Of a stretch of DNA of 64,000 nucleotides, positions 55,283 to 63,987 are shown in pieces. The DNA is from JAIMBK01 sp040755975 (GTDB lineage Bacteria; Bacillota; Desulfotomaculia; Desulfotomaculales; Nap2-2B). Location of the stretch: positions 10,065 to 74,064 of the forward strand of contig JBFLZY010000007.1 of NCBI GenBank assembly GCA_040755975.1. The letters run 5' to 3'. How positions within the stretch are numbered: position 1 is the first letter of the stretch; the number at the start of each line of letters is the position of its first letter. The position numbers were made by a program, and so were the translations under genes. The notes beneath the pieces were generated by a model. That model ran no database searches and was not told the origin of the DNA. It saw nothing but the letters and a program-made list of their open reading frames with translations.

Positions 55283-56443
55283 TCAAGAACTGTCTCCGGG
55301 AAGATTGTTCTTAAGCAACCCCTGGTAACTTTCTAATAACTTCAAAGCACAATTGCGCGCAGAAAGCCTCTCTGCATTTAACCGGGCCTTCCCGGCAAAT
55401 TTTTGCCTTAAAGCATCGTTTTTCAATAAAAACAAAATTTTTGCCACGAAATCTTTTTGATTTAATTCCGTCAGGAACCCATCATCGCCATCCTGCACCA
55501 TTTCGGTTACTCCGAAAGCCCTTACCGCCACCACGGGCAATCCTGCCGCCTTGGCCTCCGCAATAACCAGCCCCTGGGTTTCCGTAACCGAAGCAAAAAC
55601 AAACAGATCAGCCCCCGCGTAGTATTTGGCCACCTCTTCTTTGGGTATCTTGCCGGTAAAAATAACTTTATCCTGGAGCCCCGCCGCAACAACGCGTTTC
55701 TTCAAGGCTTTTTCCTCCGGACCGCCGCCGACAAGGACCAGCCTTGACCCAGGAAACTCCCTGTTCACCTTTAAATATGCCTCAAGTAGAAACCCGATAT
55801 TTTTTTCCTGCCCCAAACGGCCAACAAAGAGAAGAATTTTTTCTTCTGTCGGGATCTGGTAATAAGTTTTTAACCAGCTTCGGTCCCGAAACGAGAACTC
55901 CTCTACCTTTATTCCGGTAGGAATATTCGTTACCGGTACGCGAACCCCAATGTTTTTTAAATAATCCTGAATGATGGTCGTAGGGACAATCACGAGATCG
56001 CACCGGTTGCAAAAATTCCGGGCGATCATCCTGGTCACTTTTTTGGTGATATTTTTCGCAAAGGGAAAGTAATGGACGTATTCTTCGTATAACGTATGAA
56101 AAGTAAAAACCAGGGGCAACTTAAAAAAACGTGCGTACCTTGCGCCCAGACTGCCCAGAATAAAGGGCGAATGAACGTGAATAAGATCCGGTTGCCAGGT
56201 CCTCAAAATCCTTTTAACCCGTCTGTTAAAAGGAATGGCGAGAGTAAAATCCCTGTTTGTGGGGGCCGGCAAAGAAGGAAAACGAAAAACATTATTTTCC
56301 GGTTTGGGCTGGTTTGGGTAAGCTGGAGCAAAAATGCAAATCTTGTGGCCTAAAGCTTCCAACTCTTCCTTCGCCGTTTCTATAGAATGAACAACACCGC
56401 TTGTATAAGGGCGGTAGCTATCGGTAAAAATGGCTATTTTCAT
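55283..56443 (-). CDS. Glycosyltransferase family 4 (lipid or sugar glycosyltransferase)
   Basis: A 386-residue GT-B enzyme. N-terminal glycine-rich acceptor domain begins MKIAIFTDSYRPYTSGVV. The C-terminal donor domain has ILLFVGRLGQEKNIGFLLEA and the EX7E-type site VTETQGLVIAEAKAAGLP. Close in style to the 1,2-diacylglycerol 3-glucosyltransferase branch of GT4, so glycolipid synthesis at the membrane is plausible; acceptor unproven. ATG 56443 has GAAGG upstream. Upstream membrane-protein gene is 22 bases away on the same strand. Confidence 0.87.
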   Translation of the reverse strand: MKIAIFTDSYRPYTSGVVHSIETAKEELEALGHKICIFAPAYPNQPKPENNVFRFPSLPAPTNRDFTLAIPFNRRVKRILRTWQPDLIHVHSPFILGSLGARYARFFKLPLVFTFHTLYEEYVHYFPFAKNITKKVTRMIARNFCNRCDLVIVPTTIIQDYLKNIGVRVPVTNIPTGIKVEEFSFRDRSWLKTYYQIPTEEKILLFVGRLGQEKNIGFLLEAYLKVNREFPGSRLVLVGGGPEEKALKKRVVAAGLQDKVIFTGKIPKEEVAKYYAGADLFVFASVTETQGLVIAEAKAAGLPVVAVRAFGVTEMVQDGDDGFLTELNQKDFVAKILFLLKNDALRQKFAGKARLNAERLSARNCALKLLESYQGLLKNNLPGDSS

Positions 56444-56465
56444 CTTTTGCCTTCATCCTCTGTGC

Positions 56466-56954
56466 TTATCCGGGCCATCGGTAAAGGGCAGTAAATATCC
56501 GCCACCCTTCCTTTGTTTTTTTCAAGGTAAATTCAGCTTTGCCCGTTTCGATTTGCCCGGTGATGGCATCGCTTAAGGCAAGTTCGACTTCCGCGCAAAC
56601 AATGTCCTTTGCTTGCCTGTGCAGTTCGATCTTTTTAACGTGCGCCTGCCAGTACCAGTCGGTAGGTTCACTAATAAACGCCCATGAATCAGCGCATATT
56701 TTATCTAATAATGGTTTGGTGTAATAACGGGCCAAAATTTCTCTCAACTCATCTTTACTTTTTGCCCCCCACCAGGTGCTGTCCTCTACCCCGCCCTCAA
56801 TAATCGCCAGGATTTCCTCCTGCTGTTTTTGGGATAAAGGATTTTGGGCGGGTTCTCCTTTTTGGCCGGCAAAAAACAAAACCAGGAAAACGCCCGCTAT
56901 CAAAAGGGCTGCAAAAATGCGCAGTATTTTTTTTCTTCTGGAGCACTTTCCCAT
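56466..56954 (-). CDS. Membrane-anchored protein, unknown function
   Basis: A 162-residue protein with a basic start (GKCSRRKKILR), one membrane helix (IFAALLIAGVFLVLFFAG) and an outward domain of about 120 residues. The alternating helix-then-sheet pattern, ending WRIFTALYRWPG, is compatible with an NTF2-like fold. No catalytic motif seen. GAGGT precedes ATG 56954. Probably co-transcribed with the glycosyltransferase. Confidence 0.6.
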   Translation of the reverse strand: MGKCSRRKKILRIFAALLIAGVFLVLFFAGQKGEPAQNPLSQKQQEEILAIIEGGVEDSTWWGAKSKDELREILARYYTKPLLDKICADSWAFISEPTDWYWQAHVKKIELHRQAKDIVCAEVELALSDAITGQIETGKAEFTLKKTKEGWRIFTALYRWPG

Positions 56955-57035
56955 TTTAATCTACCTCGCTTTTCTTATACATATACGACGGCGAGGCAGA
57001 TTAGCCCTTGTCAAAATATGGCAAATAATATAGAA

Positions 57036-57311
57036 TTAGCCATGACGCGGGTTTTTTGCTACCTGTTTAATAGCCTGGGTGATGGCCGCAACCACCTGGG
57101 CTTTCCCGCCAATCTGCTCAAAGCTTACGCTTGTAAAAATAGTCCCTTGTTCGGAAGCCACGTAATGCGGCGGCAGCTGATTTAAAGCCAGAGCCATGAT
57201 GTCGTCCCTGCACGAATCGCAGGTGCACGTTTGGGGATGGGTTTTAAGATAATCTTTTAATACCTCGGAAAGCATTCTTCGCACGGCGTCTTCGGTATAA
57301 TTATAGATCAT
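57036..57311 (-). CDS. ComFB family protein
   Basis: A 91-residue late-competence ComFB-type protein. TEDAVRRMLSEVLKDYL, a CTCDSCRDDIMALALNQLPP block (Cys x Cys xx Cys, about residues 33-52, probably zinc binding) and the closing VAAITQAIKQVAKNPRH. ComFB of Bacillus lies in the comF operon, while some homologues bind cyclic di-nucleotides; the role here is open. ATG 57311 with GGGGGCAAG upstream. Confidence 0.85.
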   Translation of the reverse strand: MIYNYTEDAVRRMLSEVLKDYLKTHPQTCTCDSCRDDIMALALNQLPPHYVASEQGTIFTSVSFEQIGGKAQVVAAITQAIKQVAKNPRHG

Positions 57312-57332
57312 GAGAACTTGCCCCCTTTTGTT

Positions 57333-57806
57333 TTAGGCTCTTAAAGTGGCCACCAGGCGTTTCGGGCTTAAAAGCATGTCGAGCCCGTGGTTAATGTCCG
57401 TAACAATTACGTCGGCGGCCAGGAGGGCTTTTCCCGACGCTCCTTCCGGCCCCAGCACCATAATCCCCAGCGCAGCATCTCTAAGCATGAGGGTATCGTT
57501 TGTGCCGTTGCCTACCGCTACCGTTTTCTCCTTTCCTAAAGCTTCAATAAATTCCTTTTTTAATTCGGCCCCTGCCCTGCCCTGCTCTAAAACATGCACC
57601 CGGCCTTTAATCTCCCGGCAGGCCTCTTTCCCGGTCCCAAAAGTATCGGCCGTGAGAATGTGCACCTGCAGCTTTTCCGCCAGGAGATTCAGCCTTTCTT
57701 TAACTCCCGGCAACAGAACTCCGTCTAAAGCCAGCGTACCGTTAAAATCAAGCACAATATGCTCCAGGAGAAGGACCTCGCGCCCAGGGATCTCGACAAT
57801 TAGCAA
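57333..57806 (-). CDS. HAD-family hydrolase (soluble P-type ATPase-like)
   Basis: A 157-residue minimal HAD phosphatase. Motif I DFNGTLALDG (about residues 19-28) lacks the second Asp of typical phosphatases (DxN rather than DxD). Motif II is ILTADTFG, Lys in GKEKTVAVGNG, and motif IV GNGTNDTLML. This layout matches the P-domain of P-type ATPases and small soluble relatives of unknown substrate. Start TTG 57806 after GGGGG. Confidence 0.8.
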   Translation of the reverse strand: MLIVEIPGREVLLLEHIVLDFNGTLALDGVLLPGVKERLNLLAEKLQVHILTADTFGTGKEACREIKGRVHVLEQGRAGAELKKEFIEALGKEKTVAVGNGTNDTLMLRDAALGIMVLGPEGASGKALLAADVIVTDINHGLDMLLSPKRLVATLRA

Positions 57807-57897
57807 GCTAAAACCCCCCGCGGGAAATCTTTTCCTTAATTATACATGATAATGAGGAGGTATGTAATCCCCTTTAAATAGTTCCTTACGCTAAAAT

Positions 57898-57919
57898 AGC
57901 CTGTGGTTTTACACAGGCT
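57898..57919 (-). terminator. Terminator after pfkA
   Basis: AGCCTGTG / CACAGGCT stem with a TTTTAC/GTAAAA loop. On the minus strand it is followed by ATTTTAG, a modest T-run. Lies just beyond the pfkA stop once the assembly duplication is collapsed. Confidence 0.6.
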
Positions 57920-57925
57920 ACCCTA

Positions 57926-58052
57926 TTTACGTTTAATCCCCCAGGCTGATTCCCAGCTGCCGGGCGGAGCGGATTAAATCACTGTCTAAAGGCACCTGGC
58001 GCATCTTCCCGGCGCCGTTCCGCAAAGACACGGAAGTAATGGTTGTGCCGGA
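57926..58052 (-). other. Duplicate of the pfkA 3' end: assembly overlap, not a real repeat
   Basis: These 127 bases are identical to 58153-58279. They include pfkA codons and its stop (57933-57935) and run straight into the block of Ns. See the gap entry. Confidence 0.9.
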
Positions 58053-58152
58053 NNNNNNNNNNNNNNNNNNNNNNNNNNNNNNNNNNNNNNNNNNNNNNNN
58101 NNNNNNNNNNNNNNNNNNNNNNNNNNNNNNNNNNNNNNNNNNNNNNNNNNNN
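58053..58152. other. Scaffold gap of 100 Ns
   Basis: Exactly 100 Ns. The 127 bases on its left equal the 127 bases on its right, so the two contigs overlap and the gap is artificial. 127 is a common maximum k-mer length in short-read assemblers. The true sequence is probably 227 bases shorter, with pfkA intact. Confidence 0.92.
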
Positions 58153-58159
58153 TTTACGT

Positions 58160-59251
58160 TTAATCCCCCAGGCTGATTCCCAGCTGCCGGGCGGAGCGGA
58201 TTAAATCACTGTCTAAAGGCACCTGGCGCATCTTCCCGGCGCCGTTCCGCAAAGACACGGAAGTAATGGTTGTGCCGGAAAGGCAGACCATTTCTCCAAA
58301 ACGGCCTTCCATGATTAAGTTGACTGCCATCGTTCCGTAACGGGTCGCCAGGATCCGGTCAAACGCGGTGGGCGAACCCCCGCGCTGCAGGTGGCCCAGG
58401 ATGGTGACGCGCGTTTCCTTTCCGGTCAGTTCTTCTACCTGTTGGGCCACAACGTGCCCGACGCCGCCCAGGCGAATCGGGTCGTAGCTATCCTCAACGG
58501 TTTTCTGGACGACCATTTCGCCACCCAGCGGTTTAGCTCCTTCGGCGACTACAATAATGCTGAATTTTTTCTCCTGCTGCCCCCGCTCATTTATTTTTTC
58601 CACTACTTTGCCGATCTGGTAAGGTATCTCAGGTATTAAAATCACGTCCGCCCCTCCGGCGATTCCGGCCGTTAAAGCGATCCAGCCCGCGTAGCGGCCC
58701 ATTACTTCTAAAACCATGACGCGGTGGTGGGATTCGGCGGTGGTATGCAGCTTGTCCAGGGCTTCCGTAGCAGTGGTCAGCGCGGTGTCAAAGCCGAAAG
58801 TCTGGTCGGTGGCCGCCAGATCGTTATCGATAGTTTTGGGCACGCCCACGACCGACAGGCCTTTTTCGTACAACTCCCTGGCGATGGCTAAACTGCCGTC
58901 GCCGCCGATGACGATCAAGGCGTCCACTTCTTGAATACTGATGTTTTCGAAGATCCGGTCGGAAACGTCGACGAAAACTTTTTTTCCTTCTTTAATCACG
59001 GGGTAATGAAAGGGATTGTCCCGGTTTGTCGTCCCTAAAATGGTTCCCCCGCGCGGCAATATTCCTACCACGTCTTTTTCCGTTATTTCCCGGGCCTGGT
59101 TTTTAATCAAGCCGCCAAAACCGTTTAAAAAACCCACCACGCCCAGGCCGTATTGCTTTATGGCGGTTTTCACCACCGCCCTGATCACCGCGTTTAAGCC
59201 GGGGGCATCCCCGCCACCGGTAAGTATCCCGATCCGCTTAATCCTGGCCAT
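58160..59251 (-). CDS. pfkA: 6-phosphofructokinase
   Basis: A 363-residue PfkA-family kinase. ILTGGGDAPGLNAVIRAV at the N terminus, GGDGS (residues 116-120), PKTIDNDLAAT with catalytic Asp142, MGRYAGWIALTAG, and LGHLQRGGSPTAFDR. Gly119 favours ATP as phosphoryl donor, while Lys139 (before TIDND) is the residue otherwise found in pyrophosphate enzymes. The Gly/Lys pairing is known in some ATP-dependent group III enzymes. ATG 59251 follows AAGGTGG. Complete despite the adjacent gap. Phosphorylates fructose 6-phosphate in glycolysis. Confidence 0.93.
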   Translation of the reverse strand: MARIKRIGILTGGGDAPGLNAVIRAVVKTAIKQYGLGVVGFLNGFGGLIKNQAREITEKDVVGILPRGGTILGTTNRDNPFHYPVIKEGKKVFVDVSDRIFENISIQEVDALIVIGGDGSLAIARELYEKGLSVVGVPKTIDNDLAATDQTFGFDTALTTATEALDKLHTTAESHHRVMVLEVMGRYAGWIALTAGIAGGADVILIPEIPYQIGKVVEKINERGQQEKKFSIIVVAEGAKPLGGEMVVQKTVEDSYDPIRLGGVGHVVAQQVEELTGKETRVTILGHLQRGGSPTAFDRILATRYGTMAVNLIMEGRFGEMVCLSGTTITSVSLRNGAGKMRQVPLDSDLIRSARQLGISLGD

Positions 59252-59625
59252 CGTTTAACCACCTTACCCTGAAATTAGTCCTTTGCCCGCCGTTCGTTTG
59301 CCGTCGCTCCGATGCTGCGGGCCGACGAGACATCGGCTTGGTTCGGAGCGAACCAGGCAGCGCTGCATAATGCGCACGTTTCTTTAGTTTTTTAGCGCCA
59401 CAATCTTTTCTGGCGTTAGCCGATGCCCTTTTCGCACCCTGTTAACTGCGCGATTCGCGCTGCCGGTTCGCTGACCTCACCTGCACCGTGTCTCGTTACC
59501 GGCGCCTTTAGCATATGTCGCTCCTGGCAAATCGAACGGCGGGCCGGAAGTTTTCATCCTCTGTTGGTGCTGCTAAAAAACGGATGGGGGTCAATGTGAA
59601 ACCTGTACGGTGTTGCAGCGGCGCT
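59252..59625. other. Gene-free stretch upstream of pfkA, mostly structured repeat
   Basis: Contains structured repeat copy C (59286-59543) and about 80 further bases with no feature. The promoter of pfkA should lie here but no clear boxes were seen. Confidence 0.6.
59286..59543 (-). repeat. Structured ~250-bp repeat element, full copy C
   Basis: Terminal inverted repeats CCCGCCGTTCGTTTGCC (59286-59302) and GGCAAATCGAACGGCGGG (59526-59543), 17 of 18 bases paired with one unpaired A, at the same place as the unpaired T of copy A. Where copy A has CGTCCG/CGGACG, this copy has CGTTCG/CGAACG, a paired change. Inner stems GCGCG/CGCGC and CGCCA/TGGCG are also preserved with altered bases. Lies upstream of pfkA, on its strand. 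Confidence 0.7.
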
Positions 59626-59778
59626 TTAGTGGTGCGCATCATCATGGCAGGCGGGCTTTTTCTCCGGCGCATCCTCATATTTTTTCCACATGGTTGTAAA
59701 TGCACAGGCAATTATTAACATGGCTACCGTGGTAAAAAATCCAAAAACGGCCCCCTGCCACCAGCTTTCAAAAAACAT
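59626..59778 (-). CDS. Small single-helix membrane protein with His-rich tail
   Basis: A 50-residue ORF. A Trp-rich start (FFESWWQGAVFG) runs into one membrane helix (VFGFFTTVAMLIIACAF), a basic break (WKKYEDAPEKK) and a tail CHDDAHH that could bind metal. ATG 59778 has AAGGAGGAGAGG upstream, a strong ribosome site, and it follows the UPF0182 gene by 57 bases on the same strand. Size and topology recall small oxidase-type subunits (CcoQ-like), but that is a guess. Confidence 0.6.
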   Translation of the reverse strand: MFFESWWQGAVFGFFTTVAMLIIACAFTTMWKKYEDAPEKKPACHDDAHH

Positions 59779-59835
59779 ACCGGCTTCCTCTCCTCCTTGA
59801 TTTTTAAATACTATTATAACATATTTTAAGTATTT

Positions 59836-62586
59836 TTACTGCGCCTGGGCGGCCAGTTGTTCGAGTGTCTCTTTTAACCTTTGCAGGGCGTTCCCGTATC
59901 CCGCCCAGTCCCCCTGTTTGAGCTTGTTTTGCGCTTCGTCGTATAACCTGTTGGCTTCCCCGGCCAGTTGCGCGATTGTCTTCGGGGCGGCTTCACGAGT
60001 CGGCTCCGCGCCGGGCGAAGGCTCTTGCGTTGGCGGAATTATTTCCCCTTTGCCGAAGATCTTTTGGATTGCCAGATCTAAAGTTGGCTCCATGACCACT
60101 TTATCCCCGTGTGCGACGATGACCCGGCGCAGCTCCGGCATCTTGCTCTGTTCCGCCTGCAGGTATAGCGGTTCAACGTAAATCAAGGCGTCTTTGATCG
60201 GAACGACGAGCAGGTTGCCCCGGATTACCTGCGAACCCCTTTGATCCCACAAAGATATTTGCTGGGAGATAAAGGTATCCTGGTTGATCCGCACCTCAAT
60301 TTGCATCGGACCGTAAACGAGTTCTTGCTTCGGAAATTCGTAAACCAGCAGCTTGCCGTAATTTTCGCCGTCGGAACGCCCCGCCAGCCAGGCAATCATG
60401 TTCTTTTTGTTTTGCGGGGTGAAAGGCATGATTTGAATAAATTCCGGTTTTTCTTCCCCCGGAAGCTTAACGATCGTATAGTAAGGCTGCATCGGCTCTT
60501 CTTTGGGGCCAAAGAGCTCCGTCGGCAGGTTCCATTTATCCTCTTTATTATAAAAGACCCGGTAGTCTTCCATGTGGTAAACGGTGTATTTCTGTGCCTG
60601 GACCATGAACAAATCTTCCGGGTAGCGGATGTGGCTTTTTAAATCCGCCGGCATTTCCGCCATGGGAACGAACAGGCCGGGAAAGATCTTCTGGTAAGTT
60701 TTCAGCACCGGCTCGTCCGGCTCCGCGGCGTAAAAGGTCACTTCCCCCGTGTAGGCATCAATGACTACTTTGACTGCGTTCCGGATGTAATTAAGGCGGC
60801 CATGGAACGGCTCGGCGTAGGGGAACATGTCGCTGACCGTATAGGCGTCCCAGATCCAGTAAAGTTTTCCGCCGCTCAAGACTATGTAGGGATCCCGGTC
60901 GTATAAAAGAAACGGAGCGATCTTCAGCACCCGGTCTTTTATGTTGCGGTAGTAAAGAACTTGGCTCTCGTTGGTTATGTCTCCCGATAAAAGAAGCTTG
61001 TAATCCCCAAAAGCGAGGGCAAAGAGCAAGCGGCGGAAAAGAGAGTTCACCGGCACGCCGTTTTTGCCCTGGTAAGTGCACCAGGCATTTTCGTCGCCGA
61101 CGGGGTAGTCGAACTCCTGGCTCCGCGTGTTGACAATAATGTAGTTGCTGGTCAGTTCGCCAAAGTATATTTCCGGTCGTTCAACCTTCAGGCTGGTCCG
61201 GCTTGCCGGCGGGATGTCTTTAATGAAAAATTGGGGCAAGCCCTCGCCAGTTACTTCGTTCACCGGGCTCACCGCAATCCCGTAGCCATGCGTGTATTTC
61301 AAGTGCCGGTTGACCCAGGTCTTGGCCTGTTCCGGCAGGGAGTCAATGTTGAGTTCGCGCGCCGCCAGCATAATCTGGCGGTAACGTCCGTCGATCACGT
61401 AGCGATCCACATCAATGTCTTCAAACTCGTAATAAGTACGCATTTCCTGGAGCTGGCTGTAAGTTTGCTGGAGGGGGCGATAATCCCACAGCCGGATGTT
61501 TTTAATGGTATCCTGGTTTTCTTGAATGTCTTGCGCGGTTATGGTCCGCCCGGCAGGAAAATCCTTTTTTTCAACTTTCTCGAGATCGTAAGCCAGGCGG
61601 GTCATTTTAATGTTGTTTTCAATGTAGGGTTTCTCTCTTTCCATTTCATTGGGCAGCACGATTAGTTTTTGCATTAAGGCCGGGTAAACGCCGTTTAAAA
61701 TGATCGCGGCGGCCACCATAAACCCGATGGCGTAGAGAACCAGCCGGAAGCGCTTCAGAAAGGCGTTGACGATAATAACCACGCCGACGAGCAACGCCAG
61801 GATAAACATTATTTTATAGGCCAGCAGGTTGGCGTGGACGTCGGTGTAGCCAGGTCCGTAAACCACGCCCTGTTCAGAATACAGCAGCGTATATTGCTGC
61901 AGGCGGTACCCCCAGGCCCGAATCAGGAAAAAGACGGCCGCCAGCGCAGAAAGGTGGTAGCGCGCGTCGATTGCTTGAAACAGCCTGCCGGTATCTCCGG
62001 TCATCATTCCGGCCAAAAAATAGGCCAAGGCTGCCCAAAAAGCACTGAGCAGCACAAGCCAGTTTAATAACTTGTAAAGAAACTGGTAAAAAGGCAAGGT
62101 GAAGAAATAAAAACCGATGTCTTTTTGGAAAACGGGATCGCTTGTTCCAAACGGGCTGGCGTTTAAAAACTTTTGCAGGATTACCCAATCGCCGCTGACG
62201 GCCAGACTGACGAAAAAAGCCATCACTAAACTGACCAGGGCAGAAACAATGGTCAGGTTCCGGTAATTAACTAACTGGCTTTGGGGAGAAGGAAAAAGGG
62301 TCACCACCCCTCCTTCGTCTTCTTCTTGCCGGGAAACGCGGGCTGCGTTCACCAGCGCGCGGCGCGCCAGCAACAAGTTGAGAAACAGCAGGACGAAGGT
62401 CAACAGTCCGGCGGCCAGGCGGAGCCCTACTTCGGAAAGCAGGATGGTTTTAAAAACCTGCTGGTAATTAAGGCTTTTAAACCACAGCCAGTCGGTGTAA
62501 AGATGGGCAGCCCAACCGATCAAGCTAAAGAAAAGAATAACTGCGACAATAACTGCTGCGCTCAGAAATCTTAATCCTTTTTGCAG
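59836..62586 (-). CDS. UPF0182 family membrane protein
   Basis: A 916-residue protein. Seven or so N-terminal membrane helices (to about residue 310) are followed by a large outward domain with conserved blocks YTHGYGIAVSPVNEVTGEGL, LLSGDITNESQVLYYRNI and YYTIVKLPGEEKPEFIQIMP. A C-terminal Gln/Glu-rich helix follows. The open frame with a usual start begins at TTG 62523, inside the first helix. The frame continues upstream as (M)QKGLRFLSAAVIVAVILFF to CTG 62586, which has AAGGAGG eight bases before it. That makes a complete first helix, so CTG is preferred. Function of the family is unknown. Confidence 0.85.
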   Translation of the reverse strand: MQKGLRFLSAAVIVAVILFFSLIGWAAHLYTDWLWFKSLNYQQVFKTILLSEVGLRLAAGLLTFVLLFLNLLLARRALVNAARVSRQEEDEGGVVTLFPSPQSQLVNYRNLTIVSALVSLVMAFFVSLAVSGDWVILQKFLNASPFGTSDPVFQKDIGFYFFTLPFYQFLYKLLNWLVLLSAFWAALAYFLAGMMTGDTGRLFQAIDARYHLSALAAVFFLIRAWGYRLQQYTLLYSEQGVVYGPGYTDVHANLLAYKIMFILALLVGVVIIVNAFLKRFRLVLYAIGFMVAAAIILNGVYPALMQKLIVLPNEMEREKPYIENNIKMTRLAYDLEKVEKKDFPAGRTITAQDIQENQDTIKNIRLWDYRPLQQTYSQLQEMRTYYEFEDIDVDRYVIDGRYRQIMLAARELNIDSLPEQAKTWVNRHLKYTHGYGIAVSPVNEVTGEGLPQFFIKDIPPASRTSLKVERPEIYFGELTSNYIIVNTRSQEFDYPVGDENAWCTYQGKNGVPVNSLFRRLLFALAFGDYKLLLSGDITNESQVLYYRNIKDRVLKIAPFLLYDRDPYIVLSGGKLYWIWDAYTVSDMFPYAEPFHGRLNYIRNAVKVVIDAYTGEVTFYAAEPDEPVLKTYQKIFPGLFVPMAEMPADLKSHIRYPEDLFMVQAQKYTVYHMEDYRVFYNKEDKWNLPTELFGPKEEPMQPYYTIVKLPGEEKPEFIQIMPFTPQNKKNMIAWLAGRSDGENYGKLLVYEFPKQELVYGPMQIEVRINQDTFISQQISLWDQRGSQVIRGNLLVVPIKDALIYVEPLYLQAEQSKMPELRRVIVAHGDKVVMEPTLDLAIQKIFGKGEIIPPTQEPSPGAEPTREAAPKTIAQLAGEANRLYDEAQNKLKQGDWAGYGNALQRLKETLEQLAAQAQ

Positions 62587-62622
62587 TTTTATGACCTCCT
62601 TGCTTTTTTATTTTCACACCTG

Positions 62623-62799
62623 CTACATGGGCTTTGGTATCTTCTGGGATTCATCAGCTTCGTGTTTGAGTTTGGCCTGACAAATCTGGCATACCTGTAA
62701 GGTGCGTTTTTTAGGCAGATCTTCCTCGTCCGCATACGGATCGGCGGCAAATTCTTCACTTTCCATAACCCGCCCGCACAACATACATCTCGTCTTCAA
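62623..62799 (-). CDS. Small zinc-ribbon protein (DUF2197/YlaI-like)
   Basis: A 58-residue protein. KTRCMLCGRVMESEEF at the N terminus and TLQVCQICQAKLK later form a CxxC...CxxC zinc ribbon, with an acidic loop (DPYADEEDLPKK) between them. Layout resembles the Bacillus YlaI family (DUF2197) of unknown function. TTG 62799 has GGAGGTG seven bases upstream. Between the UPF0182 and GalT-like genes on the same strand. Confidence 0.65.
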   Translation of the reverse strand: MKTRCMLCGRVMESEEFAADPYADEEDLPKKRTLQVCQICQAKLKHEADESQKIPKPM

Positions 62800-62952
62800 G
62801 AGGTTGCACCTCCGCCCTGAAAATTTTTGAATTAATTATGAGGACTGAAAATGTCAAAATCCTTTGGGCCATAATGCCGCTTTGGGCCGTGAACCGTGAA
62901 TTTTTTACCTGAGTAATTAATTCGTTACCGGCAGTAAATAATCCTGCTTTAA

Positions 62953-63987
62953 TTACTTGTCTTCAAAATAGGGCTGCAAATCCTGGGTAAGTTGTTCGGG
63001 CAGGTACATCGCCCAGGCTTCGTCGTGCAAGACCTGCAAATGACTGTAGTCGCTCCCTACCAGCGGGAAAATGGTGAAACGGGCCACGGTACGGGCGGTA
63101 ATCCAAAAACCGGCGTCTTCTTTTTGAGCAAAGTAAAGGCCGGCGTTAAAGCTGGCTACATTGGCGTTTTTATAAAAAGTGATTACTTTGTTGAGACCAT
63201 CAGCCAGATGATCGAGATCCTCCCCGGCCAGGTCAGCGACCGTCACTTTGCCGGGCAATACAGCGATGACGTCAAACAGAGCCCGCGGGGCAAAGGCAGC
63301 CAACCAGTAAACATTGCCGGTTCGGCCCAGGAAGCGTTCGTTTTGCTCTTTTTCGCGGGTCAACAAGTCGGCCCAGTAAACGCTCTTGTTCTTGCGGTAA
63401 TATTGCGCGGCTTTATCCAGCATCGCGGCCACCAGACTGGTGGGCCGGGGACCCGCGTGTACCTGCAGGTGCGGGTGAATAAGCGAACCTCCCGAATAGG
63501 GCATATAATTCCAGTTTATGGAGCAATATTTCGCCCCCTCCGGATCTTGCGAGGAAACGATCTTCAAAAACTCTTGGCCGGCCTGAAAACTGTTCCGGAT
63601 AACCTCCGGCGTTAGTTCCTGCATGGATAAGTAGTGCCGGGGGGAAATGACGACAACCACAGAATATTTGTCGTAAGGATTTAAATTCGGAACAACTTTC
63701 GCTTCTCCCCAGCGGAAGCGGCCGCCGGGGATGAGATCCTCTGGAAATCTGGGGGTTGCCTGATCGATTTGCTCAGGACAGAAGGGGCAAAAACGGCGGC
63801 GGGACTCTTCAACGAACGGCGTCCAGTCGTGCTCGTTAAGATTTGGTTTTCTTATCGAGATCAGCCGCGCGGCCTGCCCCGTTAAAGGATCATACCTTAT
63901 CTCGCACGGAATTCTCGTCAACTCAAAGTTTTTTAAGGGATTATGAAAGGTTGTCTCGTAATGGGTAACTCGAAATTCAATCGCCAT
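62953..63987 (-). CDS. Galactose-1-phosphate uridylyltransferase-like nucleotidyltransferase
   Basis: A 344-residue protein of the HIT superfamily GalT branch. CPFC (about residues 67-70) is the zinc Cys pair. SLIHPHLQVHAGPRPT (about 168-183) contains the HPH-x-Q active-site histidine that is uridylylated. SRRRF and VPNLNPYDKYSVVV match the family. It transfers a nucleotidyl group between sugar phosphates; ADP-glucose phosphorylase-like specificity is also possible. ATG 63987 follows AAGGG near the window edge and the gene looks complete. Confidence 0.82.
   Translation of the reverse strand: MAIEFRVTHYETTFHNPLKNFELTRIPCEIRYDPLTGQAARLISIRKPNLNEHDWTPFVEESRRRFCPFCPEQIDQATPRFPEDLIPGGRFRWGEAKVVPNLNPYDKYSVVVVISPRHYLSMQELTPEVIRNSFQAGQEFLKIVSSQDPEGAKYCSINWNYMPYSGGSLIHPHLQVHAGPRPTSLVAAMLDKAAQYYRKNKSVYWADLLTREKEQNERFLGRTGNVYWLAAFAPRALFDVIAVLPGKVTVADLAGEDLDHLADGLNKVITFYKNANVASFNAGLYFAQKEDAGFWITARTVARFTIFPLVGSDYSHLQVLHDEAWAMYLPEQLTQDLQPYFEDK

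Noticed and set aside
57926..58279. Partial duplication of pfkA
   Set aside because: Identical 127-base flanks around exactly 100 Ns indicate an assembly overlap, not biology.
59515..59718. Plus-strand ORF of 67 residues near pfkA
   Set aside because: Begins within the structured repeat and overlaps the better-supported 50-residue minus-strand gene.
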